Assembly (NCBI RefSeq): GCF_014203045.1
Contig: NZ_JACHIF010000010.1
Span: 62,001 to 126,000 of the forward strand
Reading direction: 5' to 3'
Source of the DNA: Prosthecobacter dejongeii
GTDB lineage: Bacteria > Verrucomicrobiota > Verrucomicrobiia > Verrucomicrobiales > Verrucomicrobiaceae
Length of the DNA: 64,000 nucleotides
Below, piece after piece: positions 49,791-59,439 of this stretch. The position numbers and the translations under genes are program-made. Under the pieces are notes generated by a model, which did not search any database, was not told the origin of the DNA, and saw nothing but the letters and a program-made list of their open reading frames with translations. How positions within the stretch are numbered: the first letter of the stretch is position 1; the number at the start of each line of letters is the position of its first letter.

Positions 49791-52700
49791 ATGTCTGCCT
49801 CTCCCGACCAACTCGAACAGGCGCTTGCCATCAAGATCGCGAAGTCCATCCAGACTTCGCCCGAAGATGCCTTGCTGGGCTTTCTCGACGTGGATGAGAG
49901 TGCTCAGCAGGATGTTTTGCAGTTCTTGCGGAATCGCCCGAGTTTTCTGAGTGTCAGCCACTACCTGAACCGATACCCGGCCCTCACCTGTTACGGGCTC
50001 GCTGTTGCTGCCCCAATTGGATTGCAGGACGACGAGGTTGGTTCGAGCGCTCTTTACGGTGCGTGGCAGTCTGCCTTTGGATTTTTTCCGCCACCCCAGG
50101 ATCGGGAGACCTTGGCGCATGAGTTCCTGTCCAGTCTTGAAAGACTTGGACTTCAAACGGGCACCATTTCACCTGATCATGATCTACATTGGAAGGGCGG
50201 CTGCTACTTGTTTCATGGAGCAATTCTTCCTCACTACATCGAGCCATTACGTGGGGCTTTAGAAAGCGCACAGAAGACGAAGCCATTGCCCGACCCTGAT
50301 GACGCAGACAGGGCGAGGACGTTCGCCATGTATCTCGCGGAGAAAGTCCATCCCGCCCAGCAAAGGCTGCGAAAGACGCTGCAATCACCAGTCGGCTCCT
50401 TCTTGGTGAGGCGTTTGGTCCGCTGGCTTTTGACGAGAGATGACTCTTTGTTCCCGGCTCATATCAAGCCACTGCTTCAAGAACAAAAGGGACGGGGTGT
50501 CTTTCTGCGAAGTCCCTACATTCAGTTTGATGAGACTGAAGGACAATTGCAGCTCGTCCTACCCGGACAGACTTCGAGCGTGGCAGACTCCAATACTCGC
50601 TGGCTTGTGGCCGGACAGCAGTATCGAGCTTCATCTGAGCGTCCCCCGATTCCCTTGGAGGATCTTGGGATCGAAGGGACTGAGTTTGATGTGATACTTG
50701 CGCACCTGAAGGACGAGCGGGAGAACATCACTTATCATCTTCAAGCTGGTATCCCTGCAGATCGTGGCTTCCGAATTTTTGATGCCCTTACGGGGAAAGA
50801 GCGAAAGTTGGGAGGGGCGATCAATCACTCCATTGAGCTGACGCCTGGTCAGATCTATCTGATCGTGCTCGATGAGGCATCCGAGGTGAAAAGTGATCAC
50901 GCCGAGGAACAGGCTGGTGATTCGCGTTTTATTCGTATTGAAACGACACCAGGTAGCGAACCCGTGATCGTCGAGCACGAAGGCCACATCTGGACTTTCA
51001 AAGCCAAAGTGCGCCCAGGTCTATATCTGAGCCAAGTAGATGATCACGTCTTCAGGGCAGTTCGATCCGTGGAGGGGACGGATGTGAGGGTCAACTATGG
51101 TAGAGGTCCTGAACTGACCTGCGCCATCCCCGCAAAGTGTGAGACTCCGGCGACCTTGCACTTCTCAACACGATTGGATGCTGGATTCAATGAGTCAGTC
51201 GTGTGTCCCTCCGGCTCATTGCGCGAGGGCTTTCGACTTGCGAGTGCAGGAGAGTTGCTAACACAGTGGCTAGCCAAGCTGCCACCAGCAGTCCATGCCA
51301 TCACCGTTTGCCTAGAGTGCGATGGCAGCAGAATGACCCAGGAGTTTTTCCACTGGAAGGGACTGCAAAGAATCTCCATCTACGGTGACTTTTACTGTGA
51401 GAACCTGCCTTCCAATCTCGGTCCCATCAAAGGATTCAGGATACATGAGCAAGCACTGATCCGCCCTAGAACGAGAGGCGGAAAAGCCGAACTCGCTTTC
51501 ACCGGGCTTGGACGACTGGATTCAGAGAGATGGGAAGTGCCCGCCAATCGAGTGCGAATCACGGTAGTGAGTGCGGATGGTGCGCCGACTGAGCTTGAAG
51601 AGGGCTCTGAGGTGGAAGTGCTATCTAAAGACAATCGTGTGGTTCAGTTTCGCACAGGAGGTCTGCTGCCTGTTCGCCTCACCTGCAACGGTGTCTCCCT
51701 CGGTGAAATCTCCTCAGATAAACCTCTGGTATCGAGATTCCTGAGCACCATCGCTGCTGAGCATGGTCGGACAGGTGTTTTGAAAGCCGAGGCGATGATT
51801 GATATTCCCGGCGATAGAACATGGACAGTTCTCAACTGGAGGACACCTCAGACTGCCAGGGAATGCCGTTTAGAGCCAAGTGACAGAACGCAGGTTGTGT
51901 GGCTTATACGCAAGGTCTCCGTCAGCGGTTTAGCTGGTCTGCGGATGAAGCTATATGACTTTGCCAGCCTGGTTGCCGGCGAGGAAGCAGAAGGCGTCGT
52001 CTCTTTGCCAATCCCAATCGAAGTCGAATCCAATGTGGAAGTCTCGCTGGGCAAAAGCTTCTCATGCTCAGTCCGACGAAAACCCGACAACCTGGCACAA
52101 GTTCGTGTGTCATTTGACCGGGAAGAAATGCGCGGTTCTGTATGGGTCACTGAGCTGGAATGTCTGCTGAGCGACAGCAACGTCTGGCAGCCCGTCATGA
52201 GTCGAGAGTCCCATGGTCGTCTCGCGGTGACACGTCTTGTCTTCATTGGCGGGACACCCGTATCCAGTGAATCACCATCTGTTCTGGCTGACCTCTTTTG
52301 GGGCAAGCCCATGGAGCCACTTGCTGCCAACTCAGGGGCCTGGCAGCTCAGAAGCGAGCAACTCGGAAGATGGCTAGATGGAGTCCAATGGTTGCTCGCC
52401 TGTAAATATCCGACACCTGTCTGGCACCAGAACGGGCATCGCTTTAAATCTCTCTATAATCGCCTTTCCTCCATCTGCCTGATCCAAGGTGAAGCCGAAA
52501 AAAACCTGTGGTGGGCACATGCTGTTCAAGAGATTCAAAAACATGCAGATGAAGTCCAACCTGTGATCATGCCCTGCCTGCTGCTAACCAATAGCCTCAA
52601 GATGGCATCAAACCCTCTGAAAGGATGTGATCTTGGAACGATTGCGGATTCTGGCTGCGTGGCGAAAGCCTTCCATGAGGCAAGTCTTTATGAGGGCCGT

Positions 52701-53405
52701 GGTGCATCTGATGCTTTAGGTTACGTCAGCCAAGCGTGTGCGGACAGGAGGGTTGATTCGGTCTTTCTATCGCATTTCACCAAATGGCCGCAATTGATGG
52801 CTAATCACCCGGTGAAGCTGGGGGACTTCCGCTACAATGAATGGTCGAACAAAATTGCCGATAAATGTGTTGGTCGTGCACTCAACAATGACGGCGGTGA
52901 CGCTGAAATGATGTCGGTCACGCACTTCATTTCATGCCTTTCCAAGGCGAAGCGGAGGGCTGACGTTTTACTCAGCGTGTCTGAACAGGAATTTGGCCAC
53001 TGGTTGAGCGGTCCTATTTCACACCTTTGGGCTTCAAAAGACAAAGTGCTGACGTCAATTCGCACCATTCTGGGCTCACGCCTATCTGGGGCACCTGCGG
53101 AAGTGCTTCTACGCCCTCTGACCCAATCCGATCTTATGGCTCATGATCTGCACCGAAGAGAGCTTCTGTGCAATCTGATGGGGGCTTGTTGCTTTGTTGC
53201 CTTGGTTTTCCGAGCGAAGAACGCCGGTGTCATCACGACTTCACAAGCCTCAGCGCATCTGCAAAGCCTCATTGCCACACACCTGCAGGCTTCAGAACTC
53301 GAAGAAAAAGTGCAAGCGCAGGTGGCTCTCATTCTGGGGACCGCTCCTGAGTTATTTTCCTTCTATTTCCTTCTCTTCACCCTTTCAATTCCACCAGTAT
53401 CATGA
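49791..53405 (+). CDS. druH: Probable Druantia type III protein DruH
   Basis: A 1204-residue protein with no recognised catalytic motif. It is called DruH from its size and its fixed position directly upstream of, and overlapping (ATGA) with, a DruE-type helicase, the two-gene layout of Druantia type III. The N-terminal region (about 1-230) is helical with RYPALTCYGLAVAAP; a beta-rich middle (about 250-780) and a helical C-terminus follow. DruH function is unknown in published systems. The call depends on context and should be checked by profile search. Confidence 0.7.
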   Translation: MSASPDQLEQALAIKIAKSIQTSPEDALLGFLDVDESAQQDVLQFLRNRPSFLSVSHYLNRYPALTCYGLAVAAPIGLQDDEVGSSALYGAWQSAFGFFPPPQDRETLAHEFLSSLERLGLQTGTISPDHDLHWKGGCYLFHGAILPHYIEPLRGALESAQKTKPLPDPDDADRARTFAMYLAEKVHPAQQRLRKTLQSPVGSFLVRRLVRWLLTRDDSLFPAHIKPLLQEQKGRGVFLRSPYIQFDETEGQLQLVLPGQTSSVADSNTRWLVAGQQYRASSERPPIPLEDLGIEGTEFDVILAHLKDERENITYHLQAGIPADRGFRIFDALTGKERKLGGAINHSIELTPGQIYLIVLDEASEVKSDHAEEQAGDSRFIRIETTPGSEPVIVEHEGHIWTFKAKVRPGLYLSQVDDHVFRAVRSVEGTDVRVNYGRGPELTCAIPAKCETPATLHFSTRLDAGFNESVVCPSGSLREGFRLASAGELLTQWLAKLPPAVHAITVCLECDGSRMTQEFFHWKGLQRISIYGDFYCENLPSNLGPIKGFRIHEQALIRPRTRGGKAELAFTGLGRLDSERWEVPANRVRITVVSADGAPTELEEGSEVEVLSKDNRVVQFRTGGLLPVRLTCNGVSLGEISSDKPLVSRFLSTIAAEHGRTGVLKAEAMIDIPGDRTWTVLNWRTPQTARECRLEPSDRTQVVWLIRKVSVSGLAGLRMKLYDFASLVAGEEAEGVVSLPIPIEVESNVEVSLGKSFSCSVRRKPDNLAQVRVSFDREEMRGSVWVTELECLLSDSNVWQPVMSRESHGRLAVTRLVFIGGTPVSSESPSVLADLFWGKPMEPLAANSGAWQLRSEQLGRWLDGVQWLLACKYPTPVWHQNGHRFKSLYNRLSSICLIQGEAEKNLWWAHAVQEIQKHADEVQPVIMPCLLLTNSLKMASNPLKGCDLGTIADSGCVAKAFHEASLYEGRGASDALGYVSQACADRRVDSVFLSHFTKWPQLMANHPVKLGDFRYNEWSNKIADKCVGRALNNDGGDAEMMSVTHFISCLSKAKRRADVLLSVSEQEFGHWLSGPISHLWASKDKVLTSIRTILGSRLSGAPAEVLLRPLTQSDLMAHDLHRRELLCNLMGACCFVALVFRAKNAGVITTSQASAHLQSLIATHLQASELEEKVQAQVALILGTAPELFSFYFLLFTLSIPPVS

Positions 53406-56400
53406 GCCGCGAAATTGATCCCATTGCTCTCCAGGATGAGCTGCAACAGCGTATTCACCGCTACTTGCTTACGGCATTGCCCATCAGTCGCCGCTTCCCT
53501 AGCCTGCGTGCTCAAGCAGAGAAACTTATCAACAAGCCTGAGACAGTCATCAAAGGCCCATTTCTGGAAGCCATCCCCGACTTCCCCAAGGGCCTCTCGC
53601 TGAAGCAGCTTGTTGAGAAGGGTATGCTTCACGAGGGCTTCGCTCATCTAGGATCACCGGTCTTCGAGCGCCCATTACATGAGCATCAGGAGAAGTCCAT
53701 TCGGCAGGTGGTTACCGAGAAAAAGAACATCGTTGTGGCGACAGGAACGGGCTCCGGAAAGACAGAGTGCTTTCTTTTCCCCCTCATTGACTGCCTGCTC
53801 AAAGCGAACCTGTCTGGTAAACCGGGCATTCGTGCGATTATTGTTTACCCGCTAAACGCATTGGCAAACGATCAACTCTACCAGCGACTGGCTCCGATCC
53901 TCGCTGACAAGCTGGCTCACTATGGTCTCAGTGTTGGACGCTACACTGGACAAACACGGGCCGACATGTCGCGTAAGAAGATCGAGGAACAATTGCTTGC
54001 TAGCGACTTCATTAAACAACTCTTCCCAAAGGGCATCCCTCAAAACTGGTTACTGTCACGCCAGGAAATGTTGGAGACACCTCCGAACGTTCTGGTGACC
54101 AACTACGCGATGTTGGAGCATCTATTGCTGCTTCCTCATAATCGCCCTCTGTTTCACGGTGTTGATTTGAAGTTTCTCGTCCTCGATGAACTGCATAGCT
54201 ACGCAGGAACTCAGGCCACTGAGGTGGCAATGCTTCTGCGCAAGCTGGTCAATCGCTATGCCAAGGACAAAGATGTTCGTTGTGTGGGAACCAGTGCGAG
54301 CCTCTCATCTGAAGCGGGTGAGGAGAAAAAGGTGGCGGCCTTTGCTTCGCGCCTGTTTAACGCACCCTTTGAAGGGCCAATCAAGGCAGCTCGTCAGCGC
54401 CATCGTTTGCTGAGCACAGCACCACACGCTTCTGAATTCTCGATGCCGCAATGGCGCAAGCTAAAGGATCTGCTGTCACGGGTCAGAGAGATCAAGGCTA
54501 CAGCCGAGGCCATCACCGCTTGGAATGAGGCGGTGATCAGTGAGGAGATCGACCTTTTGGTGGACGACACCCAGGAAAGTCTGCCTCAAGCCCTTTCTAA
54601 AGCTCTGGGTGCAGATCCGGGAATTCAAAGACTCGCAGAGATTCTCGCCACCGAGGGCAGCATTCTGGTTTCTGAGGTCGCGGATCGTATTTTCGGTGCC
54701 ACAGGCAGCAATCATGATCGCCAGGATGCCCTGCGAGCCATGGTCACAATAGGTGCCTATGCTCGTGAGACACCTGAAGGCTACCCCTTACTTCCGGCTC
54801 GGTATCACATTTTTACCAAGGGTGTGGAAGATGCCACTATCCAACTGGCACCTGCCACAGTTTCCAAAGAGCATGCCATCAACCTTCGGCTAACCAGCGA
54901 GTTTCGTGACGCCGATACACAGACTCCTAGGTTTCGCCTGCTGACCTGCCGCAAGTGTGGCGAACTCTACTTCGAGGGTTGGGAAAGCACAGGCAGGCAG
55001 ATGATCCAGCCTGAGCGAGGCAAGGGGCTGAAGCGCAGCGTCTTCTGGCTTCGCCCCAAGGATTCAGTGGTTCTAGCAGATGATGAACCTGACAGCGATA
55101 CCGACCCGCTACTTGATTCTCACAACGAGCATGAATGCTTCATTCATCCCGAATTGGGAAAGTGCTGCGACTTCCTTCCAGAAGGAGAAGACGAATCCGA
55201 ATGGATCAAGACTTGGCGGGCACAGATGGCAAAGGAAGATGATGACGACAAACTGAGCGGAACAGCTCGTGTCACCCACTGTCATTCATGTGGGAGTGTG
55301 GAGCGAACAGAGATCATCACTCCCTTCCACCCTGGGGATCAGGCCCTTTCTGCAACCATCTGTGACACGCTGTATGAAGCTATCCCCAAGAAGCAGGGAG
55401 GAGAGCGTTATCCTGGCGAAGGGAGAGCCTTGCTAGTGTTTAGTGACAATCGTCAGGATGCTGCGTTTTTCGCACCTAGCCTTCAGCGGAGCCATGAGGA
55501 AATCCTAATGCGTTGGCGGGTGGTGCGCGATTTACAGAAGCAAGATGGAACAGCCAGTCTGATGGATATTGCCACCTCACTGGGGGACGATGGGTTGCTC
55601 AGAAAAGGCTTTACGGATGAGAACGGTCGTCCCCTGAAGCCAGAAGATGCAGGGAAACATTTTAAAGCACTACTGTTGGGCGAGTTCTGCACCCCAGGAG
55701 GAGCACGTTCCTCTCTGGAGGACCTTGGCATCGTGGAAGTGAGATACACGCTGAACTTGGCTGAAATCGCTGAGAAAGCTGGAATCATTCACGGCAATGG
55801 AGCTGAGATTGTCCGGTTTATCCTGGATGTGATGAGATCCAATCGTGCCATCAAGATGCCTTCGGGTATCAGTGCTGTGAATGATTTCTATTGGGGTCAT
55901 TACGCCCAACTTGACAGGGTATATCGTCTGCAATCTGAGGAGCATCGTTTCAATCTTCTGCCACAGATTCGACCCAACGGGCAACCCTTCTCAAACCGAT
56001 TCGTTCATGTGCTGCGCGACCGCCTCGGCATAGCGGATTGGAGTGCCTTGTTGTCGAACCTCTGGAAGGTCTTTACCGAAGACACTGACAGCAGTGGGAT
56101 GGAGCATCCGACAGATGGCGATGCCACATCCTTGGTTCTTCGGCCTGGAATATTGCGCCTGAAGCTGGGAGAGGATGATGCTCCAGTCTATCGGTGCACT
56201 AAATGTGGAACCCGGAGTCGATGGCACCTGGCAAACCAGTGCCTACGATGGAAATGTTCTGGCGTCATGGAACAGATTCCAGTGGCAGAGTGGAACGAGG
56301 AAACCGGACGCAATCACTATCAGCAATTGTATCGTTCCAAGAAGCCCATCCCGACACTACTGGCGCGAGAGCACACGGCAGCTCTTGGCGCTGATTTGAA

Positions 56401-59400
56401 GGAAAAGATCGAAAGCGGCTTCAAAAAAGGAGAACTGAACCTTCTCTCATGCTCCACAACCATGGAGATGGGTATCGACCTCGGGGATCTCTCCGCTGTA
56501 ATGCTGCGAAACGTTCCTCCTGGCGTGGCCAACTACCAACAACGTGCCGGTCGAGCTGGCAGACGTGGACAAGGGGCACCTGTTAGCCTGACGTATGCAC
56601 GAAATCGCCGTTACGATCAGACCACTTTTGACGAGGCCCAGACTTTCCTCCGCAAGCCCCCAAGAACACCCTTTGTTCATCTGGCGAATGAACGCCTTTT
56701 GATGAGGCATCAGTTTTCACTGCTTCTCTCTGACTATCTTCAACATAATGGTCTTGATCAGCACGGCCTTCAAATTGGGCAGTTGTTCGGTTTGGCAAGG
56801 ATCGGGATGAAAGATGGCAGGCTGTCCACGGACCACCCTACACCATTTGGACTGAACGAAGTTGCTGCCTTTTCATCGAAGCTGACTGCATGGGCAGATT
56901 CGGAATCCTCTGTCAATGCCCTTCAGGCTGCCTCTGACTTATACAAGAAGATCATTGCTGATCTAAGTGATGATGAATCCTCACGTTTGGTCTTCGACGG
57001 GCAACGCTTAAAATCAGCTTTCGTTGAATTGCTTTCGAGTGTCGCGGACAATTTCAGCAATCGCTACAGCTTCTACTGGGACCGACGAGATCAGGCGATG
57101 AATGAAGGGCAGCCAGAAGTGGCGTCAAGAAATCAGAATCAGGCGCTCAGACTGGCTAACCAGCAGATGATCAACTATCTCTCGAAGCATGGAGCAATCC
57201 CGACGTATTCCTTCCCAGTGGACAGTATAGAACTGGAGGTGATCGATGGCTCATTTGGAGGTCAAGGGGGTGATGATATTGAGCTGAATCGAGATGCTCG
57301 CGTTGGTATTGTGGAATACGCCCCTGACTCAGAGGTCGTCGCCAATGGAAGGGTCTGGATCTCACGCGGCATTGATGCCAATCCCCGCGCCTTCATGCCG
57401 ACCATGCACTACAAAGTGTGCGCGCAGTGCCGACACATCGAACAGCAGCCTGATCGCTCACTGATCCCCACGGCTTGCCCTGCTTGCGGCACTGCACTTG
57501 AGGGCTTTCCACGGCGATACATCGAGCCATTATCATTTGTGACTTCCTTGAAGGAAAAGGATGGATTTGAGCCTGGAGTTCGCCGGATCAAGCCACCACC
57601 TGCATTGGAGCAAATGCTCATAGGCAACGCAGCAGAGAGTGCCTTCCAAAGCACAGATCTGACACATGTCTCTATGGCTTATCAAGACTCCCGTGCAGGG
57701 CGGATGGTGGTGATCAATCAGGGGCGAAGCAATGGATTCCTGAAATGTAATCGTTGTGCGGCTACTCAGATGAAGCGGAAGGCTAGCCAGACACTGGGCG
57801 CACATGACAATCCAAGGACTGGCAAGCCCTGCGAAAGTAACGAAGCTCAAGACACTTCTGCCGCCCGTTCTACCACCCTTGATCTGGCGCATACTTTCTT
57901 CACCGACGTTCTCCAGATCCGCACAGGTTTGAGTATTGAGCTCCCCATAGATCTTCCTAATGGGGTGAGCCCCTTGGACTTCAGGGATGAGGTAGCGCGA
58001 ACCGTGGTAGAAGCGCTGCGTCTGGGCTGTGTGGAGATTCTCTCAGTTCCCGATGGCGAGGTAACGGCTTCATTCCGTTGGACTGGTCCCGGCCATCTTG
58101 AGATCATTCTGTCAGACTCCGTATCTGGTGGTGCGGGATATGTCGGACAGGTCAAAAACTTTGGGGCTAAGCGACTCTTCAACGAGGCAAGTCGCGTTTT
58201 GGAATGCCCAAAGCACTGCACAACTGGATGCTCGTCCTGCCTGCGCAGCTACTCGAATCAGTTCTATTGGGACAAGTTCCGCAGAGAAGAAGCTGCAAAC
58301 TACGTCACCAAAGTTCTCAGTTACAAGCAAGACGACCCCTTCCTAGCCATGGGGGCGAAGCAGATTCAAGGAGCTGATTTTGGCTCGTTGGTGAATCAGG
58401 CTGTCGAGATCGTCTGGTTCAGCAAGAGACTTGGCGACTTCAGTGGAGCAATCTCATATGAGCCGGATGCGGTAAGCTCCAAGGAGCCTCATATCCAAGC
58501 GCTGCTTCTCGGCGCGGGCCACCTTCGGGAATGGTTAGGAACAGGAAAAGCAGTCCAAGTTATTGCCGCTCAGATTCCTGACTTCACCGCTTTCCAGTTG
58601 CCTAAGGCAAGACGCTTCGTCGAAGCCTTCCAGGAAGATCTGCGGACGGACCGCTTAAAGATTGCGAAGATCCCCCCTGATGCCCTGAGTGGTGTGTTGA
58701 CTCCGATGGCAGCGCTACGTCTCCCTGGATCACTTCATTGGGTTGGCATTCATTGCCTTCACGGAAGCCCTGGCTTGCTTGATTGCTCCCAGTTTCCCGA
58801 ACCACTCATGTGCACTGAGATCCCCATCGGAAAGCTGGATGAATGGCTGGGCAAGACGCAATTGGTGGATACCTCAACCGAAAAAGCAGACAACAAGCTC
58901 AAGCGGTTTCTGTTGGAGCCTCACCGCAAATCTACGACGGCTCTCAAGCCTGTTCTTGATGAACTGCTTCGAGACAGTCCAAAAGTCATTTCAATTCAAG
59001 ATCGCTACGTTGTAGCAAAAGCGTCTAACAAGAACTCTCTGAGGGATTTTCTCTCGCTTTTGGCTGACATGTTTACCGCATCAGGAAGCAGTGCTCCTTC
59101 AGAGTTGCGGATAATTGTCGGTCCCGTTTCGCCACATGGTGGCACAAGGGAACGTGAGGAGTGGCGGGCAAACCTCAAGGAAATCAAACAGTGGTTTTGC
59201 TCCCACAAGTTCTGGTCCAAGGTTCGATTCGATGAGAAGCTTCGTGAGCTTTCAAGAGGCTGCGAACGCGACTACCATGATCGACTCATCACTGCCGAAA
59301 CACCACCCACGGGTAAAGCAAAGGGCAAAAAAGTGATCATCGAAATGACGGGAGGTATCGACATCCTGATGGATGAACGCGAGACAACCCGCCTGTTTGT

Positions 59401-59425
59401 TTGCCGATTCAACAACGAGAACTAG
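53402..59425 (+). CDS. druE: Probable Druantia helicase DruE (DEAD/DEAH, DUF1998)
   Basis: A 2007-residue SF2 helicase. Walker A is VVATGTGSGKTECF (about 117), motif II LVLDELHSYAGTQATE (about 260), and the second RecA domain has STTMEMGIDLGDL and QQRAGRAGRRGQG (about 1020-1060). Several cysteine clusters (LTCRKCGELYF, THCHSCGSVERT, YRCTKCGTRSR, CAQCRHIEQ) and the MrfA-like zinc domain DUF1998 (about 1500-1630, with CPKHCTTGCSSCLRSY) match DruE. The C-terminal 350 residues end with an H-D-R-L-I motif (RDYHDRLITAE, about 1955) reminiscent of PLD-like folds. It would move or unwind phage DNA as part of the defence. Confidence 0.82.
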   Translation: MSREIDPIALQDELQQRIHRYLLTALPISRRFPSLRAQAEKLINKPETVIKGPFLEAIPDFPKGLSLKQLVEKGMLHEGFAHLGSPVFERPLHEHQEKSIRQVVTEKKNIVVATGTGSGKTECFLFPLIDCLLKANLSGKPGIRAIIVYPLNALANDQLYQRLAPILADKLAHYGLSVGRYTGQTRADMSRKKIEEQLLASDFIKQLFPKGIPQNWLLSRQEMLETPPNVLVTNYAMLEHLLLLPHNRPLFHGVDLKFLVLDELHSYAGTQATEVAMLLRKLVNRYAKDKDVRCVGTSASLSSEAGEEKKVAAFASRLFNAPFEGPIKAARQRHRLLSTAPHASEFSMPQWRKLKDLLSRVREIKATAEAITAWNEAVISEEIDLLVDDTQESLPQALSKALGADPGIQRLAEILATEGSILVSEVADRIFGATGSNHDRQDALRAMVTIGAYARETPEGYPLLPARYHIFTKGVEDATIQLAPATVSKEHAINLRLTSEFRDADTQTPRFRLLTCRKCGELYFEGWESTGRQMIQPERGKGLKRSVFWLRPKDSVVLADDEPDSDTDPLLDSHNEHECFIHPELGKCCDFLPEGEDESEWIKTWRAQMAKEDDDDKLSGTARVTHCHSCGSVERTEIITPFHPGDQALSATICDTLYEAIPKKQGGERYPGEGRALLVFSDNRQDAAFFAPSLQRSHEEILMRWRVVRDLQKQDGTASLMDIATSLGDDGLLRKGFTDENGRPLKPEDAGKHFKALLLGEFCTPGGARSSLEDLGIVEVRYTLNLAEIAEKAGIIHGNGAEIVRFILDVMRSNRAIKMPSGISAVNDFYWGHYAQLDRVYRLQSEEHRFNLLPQIRPNGQPFSNRFVHVLRDRLGIADWSALLSNLWKVFTEDTDSSGMEHPTDGDATSLVLRPGILRLKLGEDDAPVYRCTKCGTRSRWHLANQCLRWKCSGVMEQIPVAEWNEETGRNHYQQLYRSKKPIPTLLAREHTAALGADLKEKIESGFKKGELNLLSCSTTMEMGIDLGDLSAVMLRNVPPGVANYQQRAGRAGRRGQGAPVSLTYARNRRYDQTTFDEAQTFLRKPPRTPFVHLANERLLMRHQFSLLLSDYLQHNGLDQHGLQIGQLFGLARIGMKDGRLSTDHPTPFGLNEVAAFSSKLTAWADSESSVNALQAASDLYKKIIADLSDDESSRLVFDGQRLKSAFVELLSSVADNFSNRYSFYWDRRDQAMNEGQPEVASRNQNQALRLANQQMINYLSKHGAIPTYSFPVDSIELEVIDGSFGGQGGDDIELNRDARVGIVEYAPDSEVVANGRVWISRGIDANPRAFMPTMHYKVCAQCRHIEQQPDRSLIPTACPACGTALEGFPRRYIEPLSFVTSLKEKDGFEPGVRRIKPPPALEQMLIGNAAESAFQSTDLTHVSMAYQDSRAGRMVVINQGRSNGFLKCNRCAATQMKRKASQTLGAHDNPRTGKPCESNEAQDTSAARSTTLDLAHTFFTDVLQIRTGLSIELPIDLPNGVSPLDFRDEVARTVVEALRLGCVEILSVPDGEVTASFRWTGPGHLEIILSDSVSGGAGYVGQVKNFGAKRLFNEASRVLECPKHCTTGCSSCLRSYSNQFYWDKFRREEAANYVTKVLSYKQDDPFLAMGAKQIQGADFGSLVNQAVEIVWFSKRLGDFSGAISYEPDAVSSKEPHIQALLLGAGHLREWLGTGKAVQVIAAQIPDFTAFQLPKARRFVEAFQEDLRTDRLKIAKIPPDALSGVLTPMAALRLPGSLHWVGIHCLHGSPGLLDCSQFPEPLMCTEIPIGKLDEWLGKTQLVDTSTEKADNKLKRFLLEPHRKSTTALKPVLDELLRDSPKVISIQDRYVVAKASNKNSLRDFLSLLADMFTASGSSAPSELRIIVGPVSPHGGTREREEWRANLKEIKQWFCSHKFWSKVRFDEKLRELSRGCERDYHDRLITAETPPTGKAKGKKVIIEMTGGIDILMDERETTRLFVCRFNNEN

Positions 59426-59439
59426 CCAATCTACGCACA

